DNA of 52,585 nucleotides from Mesohalobacter salilacus (GTDB lineage Bacteria; Bacteroidota; Bacteroidia; Flavobacteriales; Flavobacteriaceae), in assembly GCA_003931895.1 (NCBI GenBank), contig RRZV01000074.1:1-52585 (forward strand). The letters are read 5' to 3'. Numbering within the stretch: the stretch's first letter is position 1; each line of letters begins with the position of its first letter. A model generated the notes under the pieces. The model was not told where the DNA came from. It made no database searches and saw nothing but the letters and a program-made list of their open reading frames with translations. Of the stretch, positions 1 to 9,213 are shown one piece after another. A program made the translations under genes and the position numbers.

Positions 1-1
1 T

Positions 2-2821
2 TCAAACAATATTAATCCTATTGACTTAACTGTGAGTTGTGCTACTTGTACTAATCCGCAAGTGAATTACACCGTTGTTGGCGACTGTGAAAATGGTAAT
101 GAAGAGTTTACGGTTGAAGTTGAAATTTTAGATTTAGGCACAGCTTCTGCTCTAGATATTACCAATAATCAAGGTGACCCGCTACAAAATGTTACTGCAC
201 CCACATCACTTACTTATGGCCCATATGCTTTAGGTACAGATGTGATTTTTACAGTTGAAAATATTGACGATGTCAACTGTACATTAACCAGTCCAAGTCA
301 AACCTTATTAAGCTGCGGATGTTTTGGAGCTGATCCTTTTTGTGCACCCGCACCTGGAGAATCTTTAATCTTTGAAAATGTTTCTGATGGATCAAGTGCA
401 CCACCAGGAATAGATTATGATTGTTTAGGCTCTCAACCTGATCCTGTTTGGTTCTTTTTACAAATTCAAGATAGCGGTGATTTAGATTTTGAAATTGTGC
501 AAAATACTCAATTTGATAACCAAGGAAACCCCATTGGTACTCCACTTGATGTAGACTTTATTGCGTGGGGCCCATTTGATAACACACAAGATGCTTGTAA
601 TGATTTATCTCAAAACACCCAAGTAGGCTGTAGTTTTTCTGCTGCACCAGTTGAGAATTTTAGTATCACCAATGCACAGAATGGTGAAATATATATCGTA
701 TTGATTACCAACTTTAATGGCGCCCCTGGTTTTATAAGTTTGGGACAGACTAATTCTGATGATCCAGGAAGTGGTTCTACAGATTGTGATATTGTATTAC
801 AGAATCAAGTAACAGCATGCCAAGCTGATGGTGCAGTGTTAACAGCAACTGATAGTACTGCTGATCAATACCAATGGTTATTATTTAACGAGTCCACGCA
901 ACAATTTGACCCCATTACTGGAGAAAACCAACCCACACTAACAGTAACAGAATCAGGCTTATACCAGATTCTGACGCTTAACGGCACAGAGGTTAGTACA
1001 GAAGAGTTTGACGTGACTTTAATTCCTGAACCTGAAAATAATTTGCCTGCAAATGCTTCGATTTGCAACAACCAGTCTATAACACTTGACGCAACAGTGC
1101 TAAATACATCAGAATATGATAGTATAGAATACCAATGGTTTTTAAACGGAAATGTAATTCCTGGCGAAACACAACCGACACATGATGCTTCACAAACAGG
1201 AAACTATAGTGTAGAAATCACAACAACAAATCTTAATATTGATGCCGACGGCAATGATCTCACGTGTGTCAATATTTTTGATATTCAAGTCAACACTGCA
1301 GATTTTACAGTCGATTTAGGTGAAAATCAGAATTTTTGCGATACAGGGAACCAAACTATAACGGCTGTTGTTAACGGCGCTGATGATACTAATGCTACAT
1401 ATTTATGGAATACGGGCGAAACAACCTCTTCCATTGACGTAGATACTACTGGAAATTACGAGGTTACTGTAACTATTGATGGCTGCTTTGTGACCGAAAG
1501 TGTTGAATATACTTTTGCAGAAACACCTATTTTTGATCTGATTGAAGATTTATTTATTTGTGAGGGTGAAACTTCTATGTTAGATGCTACTGTTGAAAAC
1601 TCAAATGACTTTACTAATATTTCTTATCAATGGTTTGATGAAAATGGAGTACTTAATGGGGAAACTCAAAATACATTAAGTATAAATTCTCCAGGTCAAT
1701 ATTCTGTTGAGGTTACTACAACGACAACATCGTCAGATGGAACAACATTTGATTGTACATCGACCGATTCAACAACCGTAAATGGAGCTGAATTTAGCGT
1801 TGATCTCGGCGGTGACCAAACCTTTTGTGATGCTGGTACGCAAACCATAGTTGCAACAATAACTGGTTCAGAATCAATTAATACAACTTATTTGTGGAAT
1901 ACGGGTGAAACCACCTTTTCCATTGATGTTGACACAACAGGTATTTATGAAGTTACCGTCACTATAGACGGCTGTCCTGTTACAGAAAGCGTAGAATATA
2001 CTTTTAATGAGTCTCCTGTTTTAGCACTCGGACCAGATACATCTATCTGCGATCTGACTTTATTTAACCTAGATGCTACACCTACTAATTTAGACGCTGG
2101 AGACAACGCTACCTACCAGTGGTCTCTGAACGGACAACCTTTAAACGTAAGTTCAGCTGTGATTAACCCCGATGATTTTGGTTTTGGAACTTATGAGGTT
2201 AATGTTTATTTTGATGACCCAAGTTGTAATACAACAGATAATATTTCACTTTCACTAAGACAAGTTAGTGTAAATATTTCGTCTGATGATCAAGATAATT
2301 TATTCTGTGTTGATGAAAACGTCACATTTACAGCAAATTTACAAGATGCAGAACTAGCAGAAGCAGATTTTGAATGGTTTGTCAATGGAGAAAATCAAAA
2401 TAATAATTCAGCAACACTTGAAAACTTGACTATTACAGGTGTGCAATCAAGCCAAACTGTTTCAGTTGAAGTGACAATTGGTAATGAGTGTATTGTATCA
2501 GACCAACTCACATTTAATTTGTATGATATTGATAATTGTGTGATTAGTCAAGGCTTATCTCCCAATGGAGATGGACAAAATGATAACTTAGATTTAAGAT
2601 TTTTAGACGATAGAACAGGTATTGCTTCTTTTGAAGTATTTAACAGATATGGACAAAAAGTATATGAAAAAGCAAATTACAGAAATGAGTTTTTTGGCCA
2701 ATCTGATAATGGTAATAACTTAGAAACAGGAACCTACTTTTATGTCATTAAGTTTGACAAAGAAGATGAATCCTTTGGAGTTGTCCAAAAAGGATGGATA
2801 TATATAAATCAAGAACAATAA
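2..2821 (+). CDS. Large Ig-like surface adhesin with T9SS type B sorting domain (5' end outside window)
   Basis: The reading frame is open from the window edge, so the true start lies upstream; the GTG at 32 is only an internal codon. What remains (about 940 residues) is a chain of Ig/PKD-like modules rich in Asn, Thr and Asp with paired Cys (modules starting near 'ICNNQSITLDA', 'ICEGETSMLDA', 'ICDLTLFNLDA'). Two modules, at about 1390-1515 and 1880-2005, are nearly identical in protein. The last ~90 residues form a gliding-motility/type B C-terminal sorting domain (GLSPNGDGQND ... FEVFNRYGQKVYE ... GTYFYVI ... GWIYINQ), which directs export through the type IX secretion system and display on the cell surface. 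It is the first gene of a run with another adhesin, PorP/SprF and an OmpA protein, a common Flavobacteriia arrangement. The ligand is unknown. Confidence 0.88.
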   Translation, partial: SNNINPIDLTVSCATCTNPQVNYTVVGDCENGNEEFTVEVEILDLGTASALDITNNQGDPLQNVTAPTSLTYGPYALGTDVIFTVENIDDVNCTLTSPSQTLLSCGCFGADPFCAPAPGESLIFENVSDGSSAPPGIDYDCLGSQPDPVWFFLQIQDSGDLDFEIVQNTQFDNQGNPIGTPLDVDFIAWGPFDNTQDACNDLSQNTQVGCSFSAAPVENFSITNAQNGEIYIVLITNFNGAPGFISLGQTNSDDPGSGSTDCDIVLQNQVTACQADGAVLTATDSTADQYQWLLFNESTQQFDPITGENQPTLTVTESGLYQILTLNGTEVSTEEFDVTLIPEPENNLPANASICNNQSITLDATVLNTSEYDSIEYQWFLNGNVIPGETQPTHDASQTGNYSVEITTTNLNIDADGNDLTCVNIFDIQVNTADFTVDLGENQNFCDTGNQTITAVVNGADDTNATYLWNTGETTSSIDVDTTGNYEVTVTIDGCFVTESVEYTFAETPIFDLIEDLFICEGETSMLDATVENSNDFTNISYQWFDENGVLNGETQNTLSINSPGQYSVEVTTTTTSSDGTTFDCTSTDSTTVNGAEFSVDLGGDQTFCDAGTQTIVATITGSESINTTYLWNTGETTFSIDVDTTGIYEVTVTIDGCPVTESVEYTFNESPVLALGPDTSICDLTLFNLDATPTNLDAGDNATYQWSLNGQPLNVSSAVINPDDFGFGTYEVNVYFDDPSCNTTDNISLSLRQVSVNISSDDQDNLFCVDENVTFTANLQDAELAEADFEWFVNGENQNNNSATLENLTITGVQSSQTVSVEVTIGNECIVSDQLTFNLYDIDNCVISQGLSPNGDGQNDNLDLRFLDDRTGIASFEVFNRYGQKVYEKANYRNEFFGQSDNGNNLETGTYFYVIKFDKEDESFGVVQKGWIYINQEQ

Positions 2822-2847
2822 TTAATAACTTTTAAAAATTGAATATT

Positions 2848-5800
2848 ATGAAAAGAATATTACTCTTATTACTCTTTGGTTTGGGTGTCTTTTCCGCTCA
2901 AAGTCAGATTACGGTAGATAATACACTTACCGTACAACAATTAATTGATGATGTGTTAGTACTTGGCCAATGTGCCGAGGTTAACAATGTGACCTCTTCT
3001 ATGAACAGCAATGTCGCTGGATTAGGTTTTGACAGTTTTGGTGCATTTGATGGCACAACTTCAACACCAGCATTTCCTTTTGATGGTGGCATTATACTTG
3101 CTACTAATGGAATTGATATGGTACCAACTGGCCTACCCAATCAAAATGGGGGAAACCCACCATGGTTAGGTGATACCGATTTAGATGCTCTTATTCAAGA
3201 ACCAAATAATACTAACAACGCTACTGTTATTGAATTTGAATTTATTCCATTTGTTGATCAAATTAGCTTTAATTATCTTTTGGCTTCAGATGAATATCCA
3301 GGTTTTGTTTGCACTTTTGCAGATACGTTTGCTTTTATTTTAAATGGTCCTGGCATTTCAGATGTAAATGATTATAACCACGACGCTAACCCGAATACGC
3401 CAGATGTTACTTTAGATCTTGGTGGTCAAAATATTGCTGTTATTCCCGGCACGAATATTCCTGTAAGTCCAGTTAATATTCACACAAATCCTAACTGTGG
3501 CGCAGGAACGCTTGGAGAGTTCGCTGTTCCACAACTTTTTGATGGCACGAATTCAGATAATGGTTCAACCATGTATGGTGGTCAAACTGTGCCTTTAACT
3601 GCGTCTGCTGATGTTATTCCAGGTCAGACCTATAACATTAAGTTGGTTATCGCAGATAGAGGTGATACCATTTTAAATTCAGCTGTATTTCTAGAATCTG
3701 AATCTTTCGATTTAGGAGGAATAGATTTAGGACCAGACATCACTATAGCTAACGGTACTGCGCCTTGTGAAGGTGACACAGTAACTCTTGATGCCGGTTT
3801 CAGCGCAGCCAATATTCAGTATTTCTGGGCTAAAGATGGTAATATTATCCCAGGTGAAAATAGTCAAACCCTTGAAGTCACTGAAAATGGAGAATATGAA
3901 GTGGGTATTCAAATTGGAGCTGGAGGCACAGCTTGTTTTGGAGTATCCAATCTGGTAACTGTAGAATTTTTCCCTGAACCAACATTTGATCCTACGGGAA
4001 CAATTAACCTTTGTCAAGGAGACACAACTGTTTTAGACGGTACACCAACAAACGCATCTGTCTTCACAAGTATAAATTACCAGTGGTTTAAAGATGGGGT
4101 TGAATTAACAGGCGAAACCAACCCAACCTTAACGGTTGATGACGGTGGTCAGTATCAAGTTATTATTGATGCTAATGCCTGTGACGATGTTCCCAATACC
4201 TTTGATGTTAACCTTATAGATTATCAAGTTGCTTTACCTATCCCGCCAGAAAACTGTATTGGTCAAGGCGAAACGGTTTTGGTTTCTCCAGAATTTACAG
4301 GGTTAACTCAAGACGAAATCAATCAAGTTAGCTTTAACTGGAGTACAGGTGAAACTACGCCTACTATTGAACTTACACAAGGTCAGACTGTAACTTTAAC
4401 TACATCATTTAATGGGTGTGACGAAGTTGTTACCGAAACATTTACGTTTTTCAATAATCCAGAAGTTGCAATTAGTGGTTCAGCTACGATTTGCCAAGGT
4501 GACACCAACACTCTGGATGCAACACCGAGCAATAATGCCAATTTAGCTAATGCTGATTTTTCATGGACTAAAGACGGTAATTTGCTGACAGGCGAGACCA
4601 ATGCAACTTTAGACATTACCGATGGAGGCTTATATGAAGTGACAGTAGATAACAATGGTTGCTCAACAACATCTCAGTTTCAAGTGAGTTTAATCGATTA
4701 TCAGGTGAGTCTTCCCACACCTTCACAAACATGTATTGGTGCAGGAGAAACGATAGAAATAGTACCGAGTTTTACAGGTTTAACACAAGCTGAAATTAGT
4801 CAAGTGAGTTATTCGTGGAGCACCGGTGAAAATACACCAACAATTGAACTTTCTCAAGGTCAAACAGTAACCTTAACTACAACATTTAGCGGTTGTGATG
4901 AGGTTGTTACTGAAACGTTTACGTTTTTCAACAATCCTGAAGTTGATATTGCAGGAGCATCAGTGATATGTAGTGGTGATACTAATACGTTAAATGCAAC
5001 TCCGATGAATCTAAATGATTTGCAATCACCAACCTATTCCTGGACAAGAGATGGTACGGCTATACCTGACGATACGCCAACAATCGATATCACGGAAGGT
5101 GGAGTATACGAAGTTACAGTAGATAACAACGGTTGTGTCTCTACAGACCAAATTAATATTGAAATGGTTGATTACACCTTAGACCTTGGCAGTGATGAAA
5201 ATTTATGTACAGGTGATGGAGGTCCACAAAATATTATAACCCCAACTGTAACTGGCCTAACCTCGGCTCAAGAAAATCAAATTCTTTACACTTGGAGTGA
5301 TGGCTCAACTGGAGAAACCTTAACCGTTTCTGAGAGTGGCACATTTACTTTAGAAACCGATGTCGACGGTTGTATTCAAACTGCTCAAGTTAATGTAAGC
5401 ATTGTAGAAACTTTAGACGTTGTAGTATCGGATGCTGTAAAATGTCCTGAGGACGATGTCATTTTAGAAACCGGCTTACCCGAAAACGACCCTAACATCT
5501 CTTATTCATGGACGCTAGACGGCTCTCCTGTTGGAGATAATAGTCCAAATGTTACAGCAAGTCAAGAAGGAACTTACGTCGTTACAGTAAGCAATCAAGG
5601 CTGTGAAAGCACAGCATCTGCTGAGGTCTCAAATTACAATGTTGACAATTGTGTAATTACCCAAGGAATTTCTCCAGACCAAGATGGTTTTAACGATTGT
5701 ATGGATTTAACTTGGTTAAACGATCAATTGGGTATTGATAGGTTCCAAGTCTTTAACCGTTATGGAAGAAAAGTATTTGACGAAGCAAATTATACAGATT

Positions 5801-5934
5801 CATTTTGCGGTCAAGATGAGGATGGAGATGAGCTATCTACAGGAACATACTTTTATGTGATAAACCTTGCTGATTCTGATCAACGTTTTGAACGTGTGGT
5901 TAAAGGATGGGTTTACATTAACTTAGAACAATAA
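2848..5934 (+). CDS. Choice-of-anchor L domain protein with T9SS type B sorting domain
   Basis: I chose the ATG at 2848 over the TTG at 2839 because it opens a clean signal peptide (MKRILLLLLFGLGVFSAQSQ). Residues ~25-290 resemble the choice-of-anchor L domain (TVQQLIDDVLVLGQC, FDGGIILATNG, NYLLASDEYPGFVC, YNIKLVIADRGD). Ig-like modules with 'WSTGE' and 'C.GDT..LDATP' motifs follow; two neighbouring modules (about 4320-4500 and 4805-4985) are close duplicates. The C-terminal ~90 residues are a type B sorting domain (GISPDQDGFNDCMDL ... FQVFNRYGRKVF ... GTYFYVINLA ... GWVYINLEQ). It is probably a secreted, surface-anchored adhesin or matrix protein exported by T9SS. It lies 26 bp after the previous adhesin and 30 bp before the PorP/SprF gene, so the four genes are probably co-transcribed. 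Confidence 0.88.
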   Translation: MKRILLLLLFGLGVFSAQSQITVDNTLTVQQLIDDVLVLGQCAEVNNVTSSMNSNVAGLGFDSFGAFDGTTSTPAFPFDGGIILATNGIDMVPTGLPNQNGGNPPWLGDTDLDALIQEPNNTNNATVIEFEFIPFVDQISFNYLLASDEYPGFVCTFADTFAFILNGPGISDVNDYNHDANPNTPDVTLDLGGQNIAVIPGTNIPVSPVNIHTNPNCGAGTLGEFAVPQLFDGTNSDNGSTMYGGQTVPLTASADVIPGQTYNIKLVIADRGDTILNSAVFLESESFDLGGIDLGPDITIANGTAPCEGDTVTLDAGFSAANIQYFWAKDGNIIPGENSQTLEVTENGEYEVGIQIGAGGTACFGVSNLVTVEFFPEPTFDPTGTINLCQGDTTVLDGTPTNASVFTSINYQWFKDGVELTGETNPTLTVDDGGQYQVIIDANACDDVPNTFDVNLIDYQVALPIPPENCIGQGETVLVSPEFTGLTQDEINQVSFNWSTGETTPTIELTQGQTVTLTTSFNGCDEVVTETFTFFNNPEVAISGSATICQGDTNTLDATPSNNANLANADFSWTKDGNLLTGETNATLDITDGGLYEVTVDNNGCSTTSQFQVSLIDYQVSLPTPSQTCIGAGETIEIVPSFTGLTQAEISQVSYSWSTGENTPTIELSQGQTVTLTTTFSGCDEVVTETFTFFNNPEVDIAGASVICSGDTNTLNATPMNLNDLQSPTYSWTRDGTAIPDDTPTIDITEGGVYEVTVDNNGCVSTDQINIEMVDYTLDLGSDENLCTGDGGPQNIITPTVTGLTSAQENQILYTWSDGSTGETLTVSESGTFTLETDVDGCIQTAQVNVSIVETLDVVVSDAVKCPEDDVILETGLPENDPNISYSWTLDGSPVGDNSPNVTASQEGTYVVTVSNQGCESTASAEVSNYNVDNCVITQGISPDQDGFNDCMDLTWLNDQLGIDRFQVFNRYGRKVFDEANYTDSFCGQDEDGDELSTGTYFYVINLADSDQRFERVVKGWVYINLEQ

Positions 5935-5964
5935 TCAACCAAATAACACTTAACGATTTATACC

Positions 5965-6870
5965 ATGAAGAAAATATTAATCATAGCAAGTCTAATCGGT
6001 ATTTTAACCATACCAGATGCTCTTGCTCAACAAGATCCCCAATACACTCAATATATGTATAATATGAATGTAGTTAATCCTGCTTATGCAGGCTCTAAAG
6101 AGAGTCTCTCGGTAGGTTTATTATATAGAGATCAATACACTGATATCGATGGAGGTCCACAAACTTTCACCTTTGCGGCTCATACTCCACTAAACAACGG
6201 ATTAGGGGTAGGTTTAAGTGCTATTTCTGATGAAATTGGACCAGTTGAAGAAACAAATGTCTTTGCTGATATCTCTTATACAATTGATTTCGGTGCTAAG
6301 CATAAGTTAGCTTTTGGAATAAAAGCTGGAGCAACATTTTTTGATGTTGGTCTTGTAGATTTAACGCTTCAAGATAATTTAGATGATGCATTTAGTTCAA
6401 ATGTCAACGAAACCTTTGCCAATATTGGTGCAGGTTTCTTTTTCTATTCTGATAAATATTACTTAGGCGTATCTATGCCAAACTTTTTAGATTCAGAACA
6501 CTTAGATGTTGATGAGCGTTCGTTTGGTTCAGAAACTCAGCATTTATTTGCAACAGCTGGATATGTGTTTGATTTAACTGATAATATCAAATTTAAACCT
6601 TCAACATTAGTTAAAACAGACTTTAATACTGAAGCGACATTTGATATCAATACCAACTTTCTGTTTTATGAAAAATTTGAAATAGGTGCGTCATACAGAA
6701 CCGAAGATTCTTTTAGTGGTTTAGTGGGTTTTAGACCTACAGATTGGATACAACTCGGCTTTGCTTATGACAATGTATCAAGTGCTTTAGACACTGATTC
6801 TTTCGAAGTTTTTCTAAGATTTGATATCTACTTTAAGAAGAAAACTTTCTTATCACCACGTTATTTCTAA
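5965..6870 (+). CDS. PorP/SprF family type IX secretion system membrane protein
   Basis: A 301-residue outer-membrane beta-barrel protein with a signal peptide (MKKILIIASLIGILTIPDALAQ) followed by the family hallmark 'QDPQYTQYMYNMNVVNPAYAGS'-like start, here split by the cleavage site. The rest alternates short amphipathic strands and glycine-rich turns and ends in an aromatic strand (DIYFKKKTFLSPRYF). Members of this family are paired with proteins that carry type B sorting domains and are thought to anchor or help display them, as SprF does for SprB. The location directly behind two type B adhesins fits this pairing. It is an accessory paralogue rather than proof of the core machine, since no other T9SS core gene (sov/sprA, gldK-N) is visible here. 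Confidence 0.92.
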   Translation: MKKILIIASLIGILTIPDALAQQDPQYTQYMYNMNVVNPAYAGSKESLSVGLLYRDQYTDIDGGPQTFTFAAHTPLNNGLGVGLSAISDEIGPVEETNVFADISYTIDFGAKHKLAFGIKAGATFFDVGLVDLTLQDNLDDAFSSNVNETFANIGAGFFFYSDKYYLGVSMPNFLDSEHLDVDERSFGSETQHLFATAGYVFDLTDNIKFKPSTLVKTDFNTEATFDINTNFLFYEKFEIGASYRTEDSFSGLVGFRPTDWIQLGFAYDNVSSALDTDSFEVFLRFDIYFKKKTFLSPRYF

Positions 6871-6892
6871 TCAAAAAAATATAGCATAAACC

Positions 6893-8779
6893 ATGAAAAA
6901 TATAATTCAAACCATATTCATTTTATTACTTACTATTCAAATTGTAAGTGCTCAAAATGATGATACTAAAAAAGCAGATAAGCATTTTAACAGACTAGAA
7001 TTTGTAGATGCTATTAAGGATTACGAGAAATTAATCTCAAAAGGCAAAGCTGATGCCTATGTTTATAAACAGTTAGCTATAGCTAACTATAATATCTCTA
7101 ACACTAAAGAATCTGCTAGATATTATAAACAGTATTTTAAAAACGCTGAAAATGCTAAGGCTGAAGATTACTTTAATTATGCTCAAATATTGTTATCTAA
7201 TGAACAATATGCTGAGGCTAAAAAAGCTTATCAAGATTTTGCTTCTAAAGCGCCTAATGATTCAAGAGCTAAAGCTTTTAATAGCAATCCAGATTTTGTA
7301 AGCGAGCTTAAAAATATGAAGCCAAATTACGAAGCTCAAAGCATGAAGTTAAACTCCGATTATTCTGATTTTGGTGCTTATGAAAATGATACCTATCTCT
7401 ATTTTGTGAGCGCTAGAAATAAGTCTAGAAGAACTTATGGATGGAATGATCAACCTACATTAGACATATACAGAGCAGAAAATGTTGCTGGTACTTTTAA
7501 GAATGAAAAAATGCTTGATGGCGATATCAATTCTAAATTTAATGAAGGTACAATTGCTATTTCTAATGATGGTAAAACTATTTATTTTACTCGAATCGAC
7601 TTTTTAGATGGAGATTATAACAAAAGTGAAAGCGGTATAAGTAAATTAAGAATTTATCAAGCCAAAAAAGTCGGCCAAGAGTGGAAAGATATCAAAGCTT
7701 TGCCTTTTACAAGCTCTGAGTACTCTGTAAGTCACCCTGCATTAAGCCCTGACAATTCAACATTATACTTTTCTAGCGATATGGAGGGCGGAAAAGGACA
7801 ATCTGATTTATATAAAGTAAGCATAAATGATGACGGCTCTTTTGGTGAACCACAAAACTTAGGCTCAACTGTAAATACAGAAGGTAGAGAAAGTTTTCCT
7901 TTTGTTGATGCTGATGGAAAGTTATTCTTTTCCTCAGATGGACATTTAGGACTTGGCAGTTTGGATGTGTATTATACAAGTATGAAAAATGGAGCATACG
8001 TGAAGCCTGAAAATCTTGGTGCGCCCATAAATAGCTCAAAAGATGATTTTGCATTTACCTACTTTAATCAGGTTGATAGAGGTTATGTTTCTAGTAATAG
8101 AGGCGATAGTCCTTTAAATGATAACATCTATCAAGTTAAACTTGTAAAACCACTTGACGAAACTAACTTTATCGTTAGCGTTACTAATGCAGATACAGAT
8201 GAGCCTTTAAACAATGTTAATGTCAATATTTACGACGACGAAGACAACCAAATTGCTTCATTAAAAACAAACCCTAATGGTGAAGCTCAAGAAATAGTCA
8301 TCAGTAATTTAGAATACGATATTCAAGCTAATCTCGACGAGTATGAAAGTGAATCAAAAACAGTTTCAGCTAAAGGTGATGTTATGGAAATAAACCTCAG
8401 ATTGAAACCAATTGAGAAAATCATTGAAGACAGAGAAGTTACTTTGTCTAACGTAATGTTTGAATTTGACAAGGCTACTATAAGACCTGAAGCCGCTTTT
8501 GAATTGGATAAAATAGTTGAAACTCTTAAGAAGTATCCTGATTTAATCATCAAGATTGAAAGTTATACAGACAGAAGAGGTCCTGACTCATATAACAAAA
8601 TCCTGTCTGAAGCTAGAGCTAAAAATACAATGAAATATTTAATTGAAAAAGGTATAGATGAATCTAGACTTTCTGCAGAAGGAATGGGAGAATCTAACCC
8701 AATAAATGATTGTGCTGACGGTTGTACAGAAGAAGAACATGAACAAAACAGACGTTCTAAATTTATTATTGTAGAATAA
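6893..8779 (+). CDS. OmpA family protein with TPR, PD40 beta-propeller and peptidoglycan-binding domain
   Basis: A 628-residue protein with a signal peptide (cleaved after about IVSAQ). Residues ~25-130 are TPR-like (HFNRLEFVDAIKDYEKL, AEDYFNYAQILLSNEQYAEAKKAY). Residues ~150-410 hold WD40-like PD40 repeats (AISNDGKTIYFTR, HPALSPDNSTLYFSSD, FPFVDADGKLFFSSDG). Residues ~425-505 form a carboxypeptidase-regulatory-like beta sandwich, and ~510-628 an OmpA C-terminal domain (FEFDKATIRPEA, ESYTDRRGPDSYN, LSEARAKNTMKYL, NRRSKFIIV) that should bind peptidoglycan. The architecture matches PorE-like proteins that tether T9SS components to the cell wall; these genes commonly follow porP/sprF, as here (22 bp spacing). 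It is the last gene of the surface cluster and is followed by a clear terminator. Confidence 0.92.
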   Translation: MKNIIQTIFILLLTIQIVSAQNDDTKKADKHFNRLEFVDAIKDYEKLISKGKADAYVYKQLAIANYNISNTKESARYYKQYFKNAENAKAEDYFNYAQILLSNEQYAEAKKAYQDFASKAPNDSRAKAFNSNPDFVSELKNMKPNYEAQSMKLNSDYSDFGAYENDTYLYFVSARNKSRRTYGWNDQPTLDIYRAENVAGTFKNEKMLDGDINSKFNEGTIAISNDGKTIYFTRIDFLDGDYNKSESGISKLRIYQAKKVGQEWKDIKALPFTSSEYSVSHPALSPDNSTLYFSSDMEGGKGQSDLYKVSINDDGSFGEPQNLGSTVNTEGRESFPFVDADGKLFFSSDGHLGLGSLDVYYTSMKNGAYVKPENLGAPINSSKDDFAFTYFNQVDRGYVSSNRGDSPLNDNIYQVKLVKPLDETNFIVSVTNADTDEPLNNVNVNIYDDEDNQIASLKTNPNGEAQEIVISNLEYDIQANLDEYESESKTVSAKGDVMEINLRLKPIEKIIEDREVTLSNVMFEFDKATIRPEAAFELDKIVETLKKYPDLIIKIESYTDRRGPDSYNKILSEARAKNTMKYLIEKGIDESRLSAEGMGESNPINDCADGCTEEEHEQNRRSKFIIVE

Positions 8780-8801
8780 TTTTTAATTTTTAAAAAACAC
8801 A

Positions 8802-8830
8802 AACCTCAACTTTATAGTTGGGGTTTTTTT
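8802..8830 (+). terminator. Intrinsic terminator of the T9SS/adhesin cluster
   Basis: A 9-bp stem (aacctcaac at 8802-8810, gttggggtt at 8817-8825, one G-T pair) with a TTTATA loop runs into seven T. It lies 22 bp after the OmpA-family stop codon and before the next start at 8857. Confidence 0.85.
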
Positions 8831-8856
8831 GTTAAATTTACATATGTTTAAGTCTT

Positions 8857-9213
8857 ATGGAGAAACTTTGTTTAGAATGCGGATCAGTACTTATGGGCAG
8901 AGTAGATAAAAAATTCTGCTCTGACTATTGCCGTAATTCTTACAACAACAAAAAAAATCGTGATACTAAAAAAGTAGTCAGAAACACCAATAACCTGCTA
9001 CGTAAAAACTACAGAATATTAGAAAAATTAAATCCTGATCAAAAAACCAAAACAACCAAAGACAATCTAATCAGAAAGGGTTTTAACTTCAATTACTTTA
9101 CAAGTATCTACAAAACTAAACAGGGCAAAATCTATTATTTTGTTTATGACCAAGGCTATCTCCCCTTAGGTGATAACTTTTATGCCTTAGTAAAAAGAAT
9201 CAAAAATGATTAG
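8857..9213 (+). CDS. Small zinc-ribbon protein of unknown function
   Basis: A 118-residue basic protein. The N-terminus has a treble-clef/zinc-ribbon signature, C5-x2-C8 followed by C21-x3-C25 (LCLECGSVL ... KFCSDYCRNSYNNKK), as in DUF2116-like zinc fingers. The rest is rich in Lys/Asn/Tyr with a conserved-looking C-terminal part (RKGFNFNYFTSIYKTKQGK.YYFVYDQGYLPL). This kind of protein recurs in Flavobacteriia, often ahead of an M28 peptidase gene. The stop overlaps the M28 start by 8 bp, so the two are co-translated. Nucleic-acid or protein binding is possible, but no function can be assigned. Confidence 0.75.
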   Translation: MEKLCLECGSVLMGRVDKKFCSDYCRNSYNNKKNRDTKKVVRNTNNLLRKNYRILEKLNPDQKTKTTKDNLIRKGFNFNYFTSIYKTKQGKIYYFVYDQGYLPLGDNFYALVKRIKND

